DNA of 64,000 nucleotides from NCBI GenBank assembly GCA_016708825.1, contig JADJEZ010000002.1:124001-188000 (forward strand), given 5' to 3'. Of this stretch, positions 47,731 to 57,384 are shown one piece after another. The notes under the pieces are model-generated. The model did not search any database and was not told the DNA's origin. It was given only the letters and a program-made list of their open reading frames with translations. How positions within the stretch are numbered: position 1 is the stretch's first letter; each line of letters begins with the position of its first letter. This DNA is from Betaproteobacteria bacterium. GTDB taxonomy: Bacteria; Pseudomonadota; Gammaproteobacteria; Burkholderiales; Usitatibacteraceae. A program made the translations under genes and the position numbers.

Positions 47731-48066
47731 TCAGGCGCGGCGGCGGCGGTCCAGCGCGGTTTCCACCCTGGCCATGCGGCGCTCGGCGAGGCCGGCGCGC
47801 CGGATCAGGTCGTTCCAGATCCCGTCGCCGTCTTCCCGCCGGAAGCTCACGTACAGCGCGACTTCCTCGGGATAGGCGCCGCTTGAGCCGAGGCGCTCGA
47901 GGTGGCGCGTGCCGCCCCCCGATGCGGCATCGGCATCCCAGGCCCGGCCGATGGCCTGCCACAGGGCCCGCGCGAAGGGCTCATCGTCGTCGTCGAAACC
48001 GTACTGCCATTTCAGGAACGACGCTTCCGCGGGAGACAGTTCGTCGATGCGGAACTTGAAGCTCAT
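47731..48066 (-). CDS. Hypothetical protein
   Basis: A 111-residue soluble protein starting MSFKFRIDELSPAEASFLKW. It is charged, with an acidic stretch (FDDDDEP), a Gly-rich turn (ASGGGTRH) and an Arg-rich C-terminus. No motif or family is recognised. It has its own start and coding-like third-position GC and does not overlap other genes. The spacing to its neighbours (about 55 bases upstream, 156 downstream) gives no operon hint. Confidence 0.6.
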   Translation of the reverse strand: MSFKFRIDELSPAEASFLKWQYGFDDDDEPFARALWQAIGRAWDADAASGGGTRHLERLGSSGAYPEEVALYVSFRREDGDGIWNDLIRRAGLAERRMARVETALDRRRRA

Positions 48067-48120
48067 GACACCTCCGAATGAACCGCCAGTTTACGACTTC
48101 GGGGACGGCGACGGTGCCGG

Positions 48121-49798
48121 CTACGCTTCCGGCCCGCCGTTCCGGCGAATCCACGCGACGAGAGAAGCGTCCAGCCGGGGGTGCGCGCCGTACCGGGCGA
48201 TGAAGTCGCGCTCGCTGCGCCCGGCCTTGGCGCGAATCACTTCCACCAGCCCGCGCCGCTCCCCATCCCGCCATCGGCCGATGTCGAGAAGCGCCGCAAT
48301 CGGCGCAAACCGGCGCCATGCCTCGCGCTCCGCGGGCGAGAAGCCGCGAAGGGAATCCAGACCGCAGTGGCGAAGCAGCTCCGCGCTCGCTTCTTCGATG
48401 CCACGCTCGCGGTCCGAACCGGTGCGCCGCGACAGGGCCGCGCCCGAGTGCATGCCCAGCGCGCCCTGGGCCATCAGCGGCCGCGGTCTCGCCCGGTCCA
48501 GGTCGAGAAAGACGTGCCGCTCGGCCAGCCGACGGAGCATCGCGGGCGACGTGCGGTGCGCGGACCTGCGCCGCGCGCGCGGCCTCTTCCTTCGCTAACC
48601 GCAGCGTGGCCTTGTCGCGCGGGGCGAAACCGAACTTGGCGTAGAACCACCAGGCGCCGGAGGCGATCGCCTCGTCGTTGTCCATGCCCAGCTGGTACGG
48701 CTCGATGCTGAACGAGGTGACGCCGAAGAGGCCGTGCAGCGCCGCGAGCCAGCGCGCGAAGAGGTTTCCCGCCTCGCCTCCGCGAAAGGTCTCGAACGCA
48801 TTGAACGACAGCGCCGCGCTCGCCCCCGCGATGTCGGCTTGCGTGTAGCCGACCGGCACGGCGTTTCGCAGCATGAGGCCGCCGTAGTAGGAGACGACGG
48901 CATGGCGTCGCTCCGGGATCACGCCGGCGAACGTGAAGGCGAGCCCGTCGCCATCGTCCACGAGCCACGCGTCCCGCGCATCGCCGAACGAGAAGGCCTC
49001 CAGCGATCGCGCACGGGTAACCATGGCACCGCGCGCGAGATCGATGGCTTCCGCGCCCGCGGCAACCGCGAGCCGTCGCACCGAGCGAGGCGCGCGCGCA
49101 AGCTCCACCCGCAGGTCGGGCCTTGCGCGCGGCGGCGGTTCGCGCCGGAAAACGACGGGCGCGCGCTCCCATCGGGCCTTCGTGCGCGACGGCGTATCCG
49201 GCCCGGGCGCCAGCACGAAGCTCGCGTCGACCGTGTCCACGAACGCTTCGCGCGTGAAGCCGTCCCCGGGCAGCGCCGCCATGCGCCGCAACAGGAACAC
49301 CGCATCGGTCTCGCCCTTGCCGCGCAGCCGGTCGAGCGCGGCGTATCCCGCAGGCTTCAGCTCGGCGAGCGCCGTGGCCTCGGCCCGGGTCAGGAGCGCG
49401 GGCAATGCGTGCGCGATGCGATCCTCGGCGTACTCGTCGTCGCGATCCAGCCGCAGGCGGTCCGGCCAGTGCTTCGCGAGCCATTGCGCCTGGCCCGCGA
49501 AGAAGCGATAGAAGATCGGCGTTCCGGCAATGCCCGTGTCCGCGAGCGCGTCACGATGGGCGCGCAGGTCGCTGCGGCGGTGAAAGCCGTCCAGCAACGC
49601 TTGCACCTGCGCGAGCACCGCCGCGTTGTCGGGATAGGCGCGAATGAAGCAAAGGACCTCGTGCAAGCGCAGCACGGAGCGCGCGGCTCCCAGACGCGCG
49701 CGCGCGAAATGCCTGAGCAATGCAAGCTTCGCGCGGGCCGCCTCGGCGCCGAAGGCGAGGCGCTGGCGCTCGAGTGCGGCGAGCGTGTTCGATGGCAT
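48121..49798 (-). pseudogene. Large hypothetical protein, frameshifted
   Basis: From ATG 49798 (MPSNTLAALERQRL) one frame runs about 410 residues to a segment resembling an acyltransferase-like fold (MDNDEAIASGAWWFYAKFGFAPRD). Near 48562 the natural continuation switches frame (RTSPAMLRRLAERHVFLDLDRAR) and ends at 48121 (WIRRNGGPEA). Dropping one base near 48562 gives a single 559-codon gene. I do not recognise a family; the first 250 residues are helix-rich and the middle is beta-rich. No signal peptide or membrane segment is seen. Confidence 0.6.
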
Positions 49799-49845
49799 GG
49801 CGACAGATGGTAGTACGAAACCGTCGATTGCGACCCCGGGGCTCC

Positions 49846-50658
49846 CTAGCGCTGGCGCGCTCCGGTTTCGTCCCGCCACGCCTGGACGACCTGGTCGAGC
49901 CCCTTGCGGTAGTCGGAAAAACGCGGTTTCCAACCCGGCACACGGGGAGACGGCGCCTTGGACGGCATTCCCAGCGCGGCCTGCTGCATGTGCTCTTCGC
50001 AAACGATTGCGCGGGCGAGCAGCTTCGAAACCCGCGGAAGGTGCAGCGGGTTCGCCCTCCCGACGCGGTGCGCAAAGGCATCCAGGAACTGCCCGAACGA
50101 AACGGCGTTCCCGTCGGTTGCGTAAAGGATCCTGCCGGCCTTGCCTGGCCTGGCAGCAGCGACGAGAGCCGAGGCGGCATCGAAGTGGTGGAGGTGATAT
50201 TGCCGTGCGCCTGCCGGCCCCGCCCAGTACGGCCGGCCCAGCCGGAACGCCTTCCGATAGGCCAGCAGATCGGCGCTCCCCGGTCCGTACAGGTACCCCA
50301 GGCGAACGACGCACGCGGGAACCGGGCCCGAGAGGGCGAGCGACTCGCTTTCGAGGATCGCCTCGACCCACGAGCGCAGGGGGTCGTCGAGTTCCGCTCC
50401 CCGTTCGACCGCATGCACGAAGGCGAAGCTCGCATGGACGAGAAGCGTCGCGCCGGCCGCGTCGGCGTCGCGGATGGCGCGCAGGGTCGAGGCCACGGCC
50501 GTTCGGGCGAACCCCTTCCACCCGTGCCCGTCGTGCAGCAGCGTATTGGCCTGCTGGCCCGAGAGGTTCACGTGAACCGGCCCGCCTCGAAGTTTCGACG
50601 GGTGCTGCGCGAGGACGCGTCCGAGTTCCCCGCGCGCGCCGGTGATCGACAGGTTCAT
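49846..50658 (-). CDS. NAD-dependent epimerase/dehydratase-like protein
   Basis: A 270-residue extended-SDR-like protein. The dinucleotide-binding start is compact (LSITGARGELGRVL), followed by LLVHASFAFVH and CVVRLGYLYGPGSADLLAYR, which correspond to the epimerase core. The usual Y-x-x-x-K is not evident, so activity is doubtful. ATG 50658 has GAGGGGAAG upstream. It lies 47 bases before the frameshifted large hypothetical gene and 40 bases after the membrane protein gene, all on the minus strand. Confidence 0.7.
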   Translation of the reverse strand: MNLSITGARGELGRVLAQHPSKLRGGPVHVNLSGQQANTLLHDGHGWKGFARTAVASTLRAIRDADAAGATLLVHASFAFVHAVERGAELDDPLRSWVEAILESESLALSGPVPACVVRLGYLYGPGSADLLAYRKAFRLGRPYWAGPAGARQYHLHHFDAASALVAAARPGKAGRILYATDGNAVSFGQFLDAFAHRVGRANPLHLPRVSKLLARAIVCEEHMQQAALGMPSKAPSPRVPGWKPRFSDYRKGLDQVVQAWRDETGARQR

Positions 50659-50698
50659 GGGCTTCCCCTCAAAGGGCAACGCTCCAAATAGGGAGGCT

Positions 50699-51547
50699 CT
50701 ATGGGCACTCCGTCGCACCCTCGGCCCGCGCGCCCTCGTAGAAATCGGCAAGCCGGTAGTCGTGCCCGGTTCCGCGCGCGCCCCGCTGCACATAGCGCCC
50801 GTAGGGCCCGATCTCCATCAACACCTTCTGCGGCCCGGCCGCGAGCTGCCGCCGGCGGTCCTCGGCATCCTTCCAGCGGAAGCACAGGTTGCGCGGATCG
50901 CTTTTCGGGAACGCTTTCGGCAACTGGAAGGACATCGGCATGAACGCCGGAACGGCATCGACCGTAACGGTCGTCGTGCCCACGGGAAAGCCGCCGCGCG
51001 CGACCGGCAGCAACGTCGTGTCGCGCGTCGCGAAATGCATGAGGGTGCTTTTCTCGTGGGGGATGTACAGGCTCAACGAGGGCGAGTCGGCGGGCGGCTC
51101 CTGCCCCAGCGCGTTGAGACCCCGCGGGAAGTTCACCCGATAGGCCAGGCGCACACCGATGGGATGGCCGCGCTCAGACATCAGCAAGTTGTCGGTGGTC
51201 TCCTCGATGCGAGCGACGGCGAGTTGGCGCTCATGCCAGAAGCGCTCCACCAGTCCCGGCACGAGAAAGGCGCCGTGATAGGCGGCCGGCAGCACGACGC
51301 CGAAAATGGTGAACGGGACGAGAGCCGCGCTCCATCCGCGCCACCGGAAGATCGCCCAGCCGATCCAGAGCAGCGCCGTGAGCGGAATCACGTAGAGCGC
51401 GAAGGCCACCGCCACCAGCTCGAGCCACGAGAACACGATCCAGCCGCCCTGCCCCTGCGAGAGGGCGATCGCAGCCGCAAGTACCGTCCCGCCTGCCCAG
51501 TAGAGGGCGGTGAGTTGCGCGGCGCGTTTCGTGAGGGGGCTGGCCAT
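50699..51547 (-). CDS. Inner-membrane protein of unknown function
   Basis: A 282-residue protein with three N-terminal membrane segments (about 17-35, 40-68 and 78-102) and a roughly 170-residue C-terminal soluble domain, probably periplasmic, beta-rich, containing LSLYIPHEKSTLMHFATRD and VTVDAVPAFMPMSF. No known domain is recognised. ATG 51547 (MASPLTKRAAQL) fits better than longer frames that run into the tRNA terminator. It is the first of three minus-strand genes. Confidence 0.65.
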   Translation of the reverse strand: MASPLTKRAAQLTALYWAGGTVLAAAIALSQGQGGWIVFSWLELVAVAFALYVIPLTALLWIGWAIFRWRGWSAALVPFTIFGVVLPAAYHGAFLVPGLVERFWHERQLAVARIEETTDNLLMSERGHPIGVRLAYRVNFPRGLNALGQEPPADSPSLSLYIPHEKSTLMHFATRDTTLLPVARGGFPVGTTTVTVDAVPAFMPMSFQLPKAFPKSDPRNLCFRWKDAEDRRRQLAAGPQKVLMEIGPYGRYVQRGARGTGHDYRLADFYEGARAEGATECP

Positions 51548-51621
51548 CGGTGGATGATGCCTGTGAAGGCGAAGCGGCGCCCGGATCGGCGGCTGCCAAG
51601 CGAAAGGCGTCCGTCGCAATG

Positions 51622-51651
51622 AAAAGGGGCCAGTCTCTCGACTGGCCCCTT
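51622..51651 (-). terminator. Terminator downstream of tRNA-Arg
   Basis: A perfect 12-base stem (AAGGGGCCAGTC / GACTGGCCCCTT) with a four-base loop is followed on the minus strand by TTC. It lies 10 bases beyond the 3' end of the tRNA gene, so it ends the tRNA transcript. Confidence 0.8.
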
Positions 51652-51660
51652 CAGTGTTTC

Positions 51661-51737
51661 TGGCGCGCCCGGCAGGATTCGAACCCACGACCCCCTGGTT
51701 CGTAGCCAGGTACTCTATCCAACTGAGCTACGGGCGC
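51661..51737 (-). tRNA. tRNA-Arg (anticodon ACG)
   Basis: A 77-base cloverleaf on the minus strand. The acceptor stem is GCGCCCG paired with CGGGCGC, then discriminator G and an encoded CCA. The anticodon stem CCTGG/CCAGG frames the loop CTACGAA with anticodon ACG, read as ICG after deamination. The T-loop GGTTCGAATCC is standard. It decodes CGU, CGC and CGA. No integrase or second copy of its 3' end is seen nearby, so it does not appear to be used as an attachment site here. Confidence 0.97.
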
Positions 51738-51799
51738 TTGGAGAGCCGCGAATTATAGCGATTTTTGCCCTTCCCGGCGAGGGCCGCCCTTGCCGGAAC

Positions 51800-52279
51800 C
51801 TAGACCTGCCGCAGGGTCTCCACCGTGTCCTTGGCCCTCTCGTGCACCTCGCCCCTCTTGCCTTCGTGGGCGATGGGCGCGTCCGGCAGGATGAGCCAGC
51901 GCATCAGGTCCCGGATCGAGACCACGCCGGTGGGCTTGCCGCCGTCGGCCACGAGCATGTGCCGGTAGCCGTGCTCCACCATGATGCGCAGCACCTCCAC
52001 GATGGGTTCCGCCGCCGACACCTTGCGCACGTCGGGCGTCATGACCGCGGACATCGGGGTGGTCTTCGGGTCGCGGCCCTGGCGCACGACGCGGCGCATG
52101 AGGTCGCGCTCGGTGAAGATGCCGGCCATGGCCCCGCTCGCGTCGCGCACGAGGACCGAACCCAGCCCCTTTTCGTCCATCAGGGCCACGGCCTCCGTCA
52201 CCATTGCAGTGGCCGACACCGACAGCAGGGTCGGGCTCGACTTGCCTTTCAGGATGTCTCCGACGGGACGATCGATCAT
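51800..52279 (-). CDS. Tandem CBS-domain protein
   Basis: A 159-residue cytosolic protein made of one CBS pair (about 5-70 and 75-135). Typical blocks are MDEKGLGSVLVRDASGAMAGIFTERDLMRRV, MTPDVRKVSAAEPIVEVLRIM and PTGVVSIRDLMRWLI. Such stand-alone proteins bind adenine nucleotides and tune partner enzymes or channels; the partner is not evident. ATG 52279 has an AGGAG-like site a few bases upstream. Confidence 0.9.
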   Translation of the reverse strand: MIDRPVGDILKGKSSPTLLSVSATAMVTEAVALMDEKGLGSVLVRDASGAMAGIFTERDLMRRVVRQGRDPKTTPMSAVMTPDVRKVSAAEPIVEVLRIMVEHGYRHMLVADGGKPTGVVSIRDLMRWLILPDAPIAHEGKRGEVHERAKDTVETLRQV

Positions 52280-52355
52280 TTCTCTTTACTCCTCCAGAGC
52301 GGCGAATGCCTCCATCCTACGCCGACGGGCGCACACTGAGGAGTCCGAGGGACCC

Positions 52356-53285
52356 ATGTCCATGAAACCCGAAACCCGGCTCGATCGCCGGCGCGCGCTT
52401 TCCGGCCTTGCCGCCCTGGCCTGTGCGGCAGCCCTTCCCCGGGGCGCCCGCGCAGCCCCCGCGGCCATTCTCGAGCGCGCCATCCCCGCCACGGGGGAGA
52501 AGATCCCGGCCATCGGCATGGGGACCTGGCTCACTTTCGACGTGGCCCCGGGGCCGAGCGCGACGCGCGCCTGGCGGTGCTGCGCGAGTTCTTCGCGGGC
52601 GGCGGCACGCTCCTCGATTCCTCGCCCATGTACGGCTACGCGGAAGCCGCGCTCGGGGAACTGGTGCCGAAGGCGCGGCCGGCGAAGGTCTTCAACGCGA
52701 CCAAGGTCTGGACGCCCACGCGCTTTCTCGGCGTGAGGCAGATGGAGGAATCCTTCGCCCACTGGGGCGTGAAGCGCTTCGACCTCATGCAGGTGCACAA
52801 CATGCTCGACTGGGAGACGCACCTCGTCACCCTCAAGGAATGGAAGGCCGCCGGCCGCGTGCGCCACATCGGCATCACGACGTCGCACGGGGCGCAGGCA
52901 TGACGCGCTTCTCGCCGCCATGCGCCGCGAGCGATTCGACTTCGTGCAGTTCACCTACAACCTCGCCGAGCGCGAGGCGGAGAAGCGGCTTCTTCCCGCG
53001 GCGGGCGATCGGGGCGCGGCGGTGATCGTGAACCGCCCGTTCGACGGCGGCGGGCTCTTCGACACGGTCAAGGGCAAGCCGCTGCCCGGCTGGGCCGTGG
53101 ACATCGACTGCGCCAACTGGGCGCAGGTCTTCCTCAAGTTCGTGGTCTCGCACCCCGCCGTCACCTGCGCCATTCCCGCGACGACGAACCCGGCGCACAT
53201 GCGCGAGAACATCGGTTCGCTTGCTGGGCGCCTGCCGGACGCGGCACTGCGCCGGCGCATGGCCGCGGATTTCGATCGCCTGTAG
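52356..53285 (+). pseudogene. Tat-exported aldo/keto reductase, two frameshifts
   Basis: Three frames join into one 310-codon gene. The N-terminus has a twin-arginine signal (DRRRALSGLAALACAAALP) and GMGTWLTFDV; the second frame gives SSPMYGYAEAALGELV, KVWTPTRF and MQVHNMLDWETHL; the third gives FVQFTYNLAEREAEKRLLP and AIPATTNPAHMRENI. Breaks lie at the CCCCGGGG run near 52546-52553 (one base missing) and near 52895 (one base extra). The active Asp/Tyr/Lys/His set of AKRs is partly visible (Tyr in MYGYAEA, Lys in TKVW, His in QVHN). Export of an AKR is uncommon. Errors in the assembly are more likely than decay. Confidence 0.72.
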
Positions 53286-53352
53286 TCTTCCGGCTCGCAC
53301 TGCGCCGTTCGCCGAACGGCTCCTTCCAACCCCACCGAGCGCACGCCGACCG

Positions 53353-55053
53353 ATGAAACGCCTGACCGCCGCCGCCCTTGCCTGCTTCCTCGCCTCCTGC
53401 GCACTCCCGCCCGCATCGGTCGCACCCGCCCGCGAAGCCGCCACGGGGCAGATCGCGGTGACCGCCCACCCCCTCGCGTCGCAAGCCGCGCTGGCCATGC
53501 TGGACAAGGGCGGCACGCCGATAGACGCCGCGATCGCCGCGCAGATGGTGCTGGGCCTCGTGGAGCCGCAGTCCTCGGGCCTGGGCGGCGGCACGCTGGT
53601 CATGCACTGGGACGCCGCGGGCCGAAAGCTCCAGTCCTGGGACGGTCTCGCCGCCGCACCCGCCCGCGTCACGGCGAGTTCGCGCACCGACACCGACGGC
53701 AAGCTCCTCGAGGCCGAGGCCTCGCGGCGCGGCGGCCGCACCGTGGGCGTGCCCGGCACCGCGGCCGTCCTCGCGATGGTGCACGAGCGCCATGGCAAGC
53801 TCGCCTGGCGCGAATTGCTCGAGCCCGCGATCGATCTCGCGGAGCGCGGCTTCCCGATGCCGCGCTACCTGCACGGCATCCTTTCGCAGCCGGACGCGGA
53901 GAAGAACCACGCGGAGATGCGCGCGCTCTACTTCGCCGGCGACGGCAAGCCGCACCCGGTCGGCACGACGATCCGCAATCCTGAATACGCGAAGACGCTT
54001 CGCCGTCTCGCCCTCGGCGGCCCGGCTTCCTTCCTCGAAGGCGACGGCGCGAAGGCGATCGTGGAGGCCGCGCAGCGCGGATTCAGGCCCACGCTCATGA
54101 CGGTGGAGGACTTGCGCGCCTACCGCGCCGTCGAACGCGATCCCGTCTGCGCGCCCTTCCTCGCCTGGCGCGTGTGCACCATGGCGCCGCCCTCCTTCGG
54201 GGGCCTCGTCGTGCTGCAAGTACTGCAGATGGTGGAGGCGCGCGCCGGGGGCCGATTCGATTTCGGCGATCCGGCGTTCGCACACCTGTACGCGGAAGCA
54301 GGAAAGCTCGCCCAGGCCGATCGACGCAAGTACATCGGAGACCCGGATTTCGTCGCCGCACCCGTGGCCGCGCTCGCCGACCCGGCCTACGCCAGGGATC
54401 GCGCCACCGCCATCGACGCCGGTCGTGCCGCGAAGGACGTGAAGGCGGGCGTGCCCGGCAAGCAGCGCTCCGCACTCGCCCCCGACGAAAACGACCCGGT
54501 AGTCGCCACGAGCCAGATCGCCATCGCCGACCGCGCCGGCAACGCGATCTCGATCACCACGACGATCAACCTGAATTTCGGCTCGCGCCTCGCCGTGGAC
54601 GGGTTCGTCCTGAACAACGCCATGACCAACTTCTCCGCCGCACCCAAGCCCGGCGAGACGATCGCGAACCAGATGGCGCCGCGCAAGCGCCCCGTGACCT
54701 CCATGGCGCCGACGATCGTGTTCGACCGCGAAGGCCGACCCGTGGTCGTGGGCGGCTCGGCCGGCGGCGGCCCGATCGTGGACTACATCGCCTCGGCCCT
54801 GATCGAGATGCTCGCGAACGACCGCACGCCCGCCGAGGCCGTCGCGCGCGGCCACCTCAGCACCGCGGTTGCCGGCAAGCTGCAACTCGAGAAGGGAACG
54901 CCGGCCGCGGCCCTCGCCCCGGCGCTCGCCGCGAAGGGGCATGCGGTGGAGGAGGTCCCGCTGACCAGTGGCCTCGGCTTCCTCAAGCGAAGCGCAGGCG
55001 GCTGGATCGGCGCCGCCGACCCGCGGCGCGACGGGGCTGCGCTCGGCAACTGA
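53353..55053 (+). CDS. Gamma-glutamyltransferase-like lipoprotein
   Basis: A 566-residue Ntn-hydrolase-family enzyme with a lipoprotein signal (MKRLTAAALACFLASCALP). The large-subunit start MVLGLVEPQSSGLGGGTLVMHWD and GVPGTAAVL are typical of GGT. The processing/catalytic threonine should be in VVATSQIAIADRAGNAIS, where the common TTH is replaced by ATS but the threonine is kept. PTIVFDREGRPVVVGGSAGG follows. It would cleave gamma-glutamyl compounds such as glutathione in the periplasm. ATG 53353 gives the lipobox; earlier ATGs do not. Confidence 0.88.
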   Translation: MKRLTAAALACFLASCALPPASVAPAREAATGQIAVTAHPLASQAALAMLDKGGTPIDAAIAAQMVLGLVEPQSSGLGGGTLVMHWDAAGRKLQSWDGLAAAPARVTASSRTDTDGKLLEAEASRRGGRTVGVPGTAAVLAMVHERHGKLAWRELLEPAIDLAERGFPMPRYLHGILSQPDAEKNHAEMRALYFAGDGKPHPVGTTIRNPEYAKTLRRLALGGPASFLEGDGAKAIVEAAQRGFRPTLMTVEDLRAYRAVERDPVCAPFLAWRVCTMAPPSFGGLVVLQVLQMVEARAGGRFDFGDPAFAHLYAEAGKLAQADRRKYIGDPDFVAAPVAALADPAYARDRATAIDAGRAAKDVKAGVPGKQRSALAPDENDPVVATSQIAIADRAGNAISITTTINLNFGSRLAVDGFVLNNAMTNFSAAPKPGETIANQMAPRKRPVTSMAPTIVFDREGRPVVVGGSAGGGPIVDYIASALIEMLANDRTPAEAVARGHLSTAVAGKLQLEKGTPAAALAPALAAKGHAVEEVPLTSGLGFLKRSAGGWIGAADPRRDGAALGN

Positions 55054-55131
55054 GGCAAACGCCGGCGCGAGAACGACCCAGGCGAGCGCAAGCGCCAGCG
55101 CGACTCAGGCGAGAGCCGGCGCGAGAACGAC

Positions 55132-56052
55132 TCAGGCCATCGCGACCCGGTCGCCTCCCGCATCGCGCGCCGCCTTCAGCGCAGATTCCACGCGGTCGAG
55201 AAGCGAGGCGGCATCCTCCCCTTCGCGCCAATCGGCGTGGCCGAAGCTCGCCGTCACCGTGGTCGCCACCATGCCCGGCGAGGCGGCCGCGAAGGCGACC
55301 CGGATCCGGTCGGTGATTCCCGCGGCCCGGTCCGTCGGCGTCTGCGTAAGCATGAGCATGAAGCGGTTCTCGTCCACGCGGCAGGCGTGGTCGGTCTTGC
55401 GCGTCTCGTTGCACACCACGCGCGCGAAGCAGCGCATCACGTCGTCGCCGCGATCCTCGCCGAAATGCTCCGCGATGCCCTGGAGGCCGTCGATGGAGGC
55501 GAGCACGAGGCACAGCGGACCGCCGTAGCGGCCCACGCGCAGGACCTCGGCGGCGAGCGCCTGGTGGAAGGCGCGCCGGTTTCCCAGGCCCGTGATGCGG
55601 TCGACGAACGACATCACGCGCACCTGCTCCTCGCGCGCGTCCAGGTTGCCTTTCGCGTCGGCGAGCTCGCGCCGCGCCGCGGCCAGCTCGTTCGACAGGC
55701 GCACGGTGGACCGGCTCAGGTGTTCCATGTCGTCGGCCGGGCGCTCGGCGAGCAGCAGGAACCCTGCCGGGTCGCGCCAGATGGTGGCGTTCAGGGACTG
55801 CTCGGCGCCGTGCGCCCCAGTGAGCGTGAGTGGGCCCCGGTAGTGCGGTGCGGACCCGTCCCCCCCGGAGCCCGCCGACAGCCGCTCCCAGGTCGGGATG
55901 CGAAACCGCGCGGATACGTCGCCTCCGGGCAGGAACTCCTTCAGGAACCCCCCGGCTTCGAGAACGCTGCCCTGCGCAGACAGGCGCGCGCCGGCAACGC
56001 CCTCGAGGCCCGCGAGCACGGTGAGGACTGCCTTGGCGGTCTGTTCGTCCAC
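55132..56052 (-). CDS. GGDEF-fold protein with degenerate active site
   Basis: A 306-residue protein starting at GTG 56052 with a GGAAG ribosome site. The first 110 residues are a possible sensor domain, then a coiled region (about 115-150), then a GGDEF fold (VDRITGLGNRRAFHQAL ... SFGHADWREGEDAASLLDRVESAL). The signature that should read GG[DE]EF is RVDENRF, so product formation is unlikely; it may bind nucleotide or partners only. It is divergent from the RsbU-like gene across 63 bases and may belong to the same signalling module. Confidence 0.8.
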   Translation of the reverse strand: MDEQTAKAVLTVLAGLEGVAGARLSAQGSVLEAGGFLKEFLPGGDVSARFRIPTWERLSAGSGGDGSAPHYRGPLTLTGAHGAEQSLNATIWRDPAGFLLLAERPADDMEHLSRSTVRLSNELAAARRELADAKGNLDAREEQVRVMSFVDRITGLGNRRAFHQALAAEVLRVGRYGGPLCLVLASIDGLQGIAEHFGEDRGDDVMRCFARVVCNETRKTDHACRVDENRFMLMLTQTPTDRAAGITDRIRVAFAAASPGMVATTVTASFGHADWREGEDAASLLDRVESALKAARDAGGDRVAMA

Positions 56053-56115
56053 GGCTGCTCGCTTCCAGGAGGATTCCCCGGATCGCCCCGGGTGGCTTCT
56101 GTTACATTCTGCCGC

Positions 56116-57384
56116 ATGAGCGCACAGGCCCACCAGCGCGGCCTTTCGGCGCGAGACATGGAGGCGATCCTCGCGGTCACCAGCAAGCTGACGGCCCCGT
56201 TCGACTTGCTCACCATGCTTGCCGAGGTGGTGAGCGCCGCCAAGCAGGTCCTCCAGGCCGACGGCGGCTCGGTGTGGCTCTACGACCCCGCCACCGACGA
56301 GTTGATCCTCGAAGTCGCGAGCGAAATAGAGCCGCTGCGCGTCCCCGCGGGCGCCGGTATCGTGGGCGCCTGCGCGCGCGACCGGCAGATCATCAACGTC
56401 CCCGACTGCTACGCCGACCGGCGCTTCAACCCCGACGTGGACCGGCGTTCCGGCTACCAGACGCGTTGCATGCTCACCCTGCCGCTGGTGGACCACAAGG
56501 ACGTGCTGGTGGGCGTGATGCAGGTGCTGAACAAGGCCGACGGCGTGTTCGACGCCGACGACGAGACGCTCGCGACGGCGCTCGCCGCGCAGTGCGCCGT
56601 GGCGCTGCAGCGCGTGCGCATGACCGACGCCCTCATCGAGGGCGAGAAGCTGCGCCAGGAGCTGGAGATGGCGCGCATCGTGCAGATGAGCTCCCTGCCC
56701 TCGCGCATGCCGCAGTTGCCGGGCTACGACGTGTTCGGCATGTGCCAGCCCGCGGGGCTCACGGGCGGCGACACCTTCGACCTCGCGATCCTCGACCAGG
56801 GTCTCCTCGCGGTCCTGGGCGACGCCACGGGGCACGGCATCGCACCGGCGCTGTCGGTGACCCAGATGCAGGCGATGCTGCGCATGGCCTTCCGGCTCGG
56901 CGCGAGCCTGGAGACGGCGTTCACGCAGGTGAACAACCAGCTCGCCGACACGCTGCCCGACGACCGTTTCATCACCGCGTTCATCGGCCTGCTGGACGTG
57001 AAAGCCCACCGCATGCGCTTCCACAGCGGCGGGCAGGGGCCGATCCTGCACTTCCACGCCGCCACCGGGGATTGCGACCGCCACAAGCCGACGAGCTTCC
57101 CGCTGGCGGCGATGCCGCTCACGACGCTGCGCCCGGCGGTGACGCTCGAGATGCAGCCCGGCGACATCCTGGTGCTGCTCTCCGACGGCATCTACGAGTA
57201 CCACGACGCGGCCAACGAGCAGTTCGGCGAGGCGCGCGTGCGCGAACTGGTCGCCGCCCACCACGGCAAGCCCACCGCGGCGCTCTCGACGATCCTCCTG
57301 GAGGCGGTGCAGGCCTTTGCGAAGGGCGCCCCGCAGGACGACGACATGACGATCGTGCTGGTCAAGCGCGAGGTGCAATCGTGA
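56116..57384 (+). CDS. GAF-PP2C serine phosphatase (RsbU/SpoIIE type)
   Basis: A 422-residue cytosolic protein. A GAF domain (about 15-165) is followed by a short helical linker (EKLRQELEMARIVQMSSLP) and a PP2C-type SpoIIE domain with metal-binding acids in GGDTFDLAIL, GDATGHGIAPAL, LLSDGIYEYHD and DDDMTIVLVKR. It should dephosphorylate the STAS protein encoded two genes downstream. Its stop overlaps the next gene start (GTGA). Confidence 0.9.
   Translation: MSAQAHQRGLSARDMEAILAVTSKLTAPFDLLTMLAEVVSAAKQVLQADGGSVWLYDPATDELILEVASEIEPLRVPAGAGIVGACARDRQIINVPDCYADRRFNPDVDRRSGYQTRCMLTLPLVDHKDVLVGVMQVLNKADGVFDADDETLATALAAQCAVALQRVRMTDALIEGEKLRQELEMARIVQMSSLPSRMPQLPGYDVFGMCQPAGLTGGDTFDLAILDQGLLAVLGDATGHGIAPALSVTQMQAMLRMAFRLGASLETAFTQVNNQLADTLPDDRFITAFIGLLDVKAHRMRFHSGGQGPILHFHAATGDCDRHKPTSFPLAAMPLTTLRPAVTLEMQPGDILVLLSDGIYEYHDAANEQFGEARVRELVAAHHGKPTAALSTILLEAVQAFAKGAPQDDDMTIVLVKREVQS

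Noticed and set aside
51661..51737. tRNA-Arg as an integration site of a mobile element
   Set aside because: No integrase, no repeated tRNA 3' end and no shift in gene content around it.
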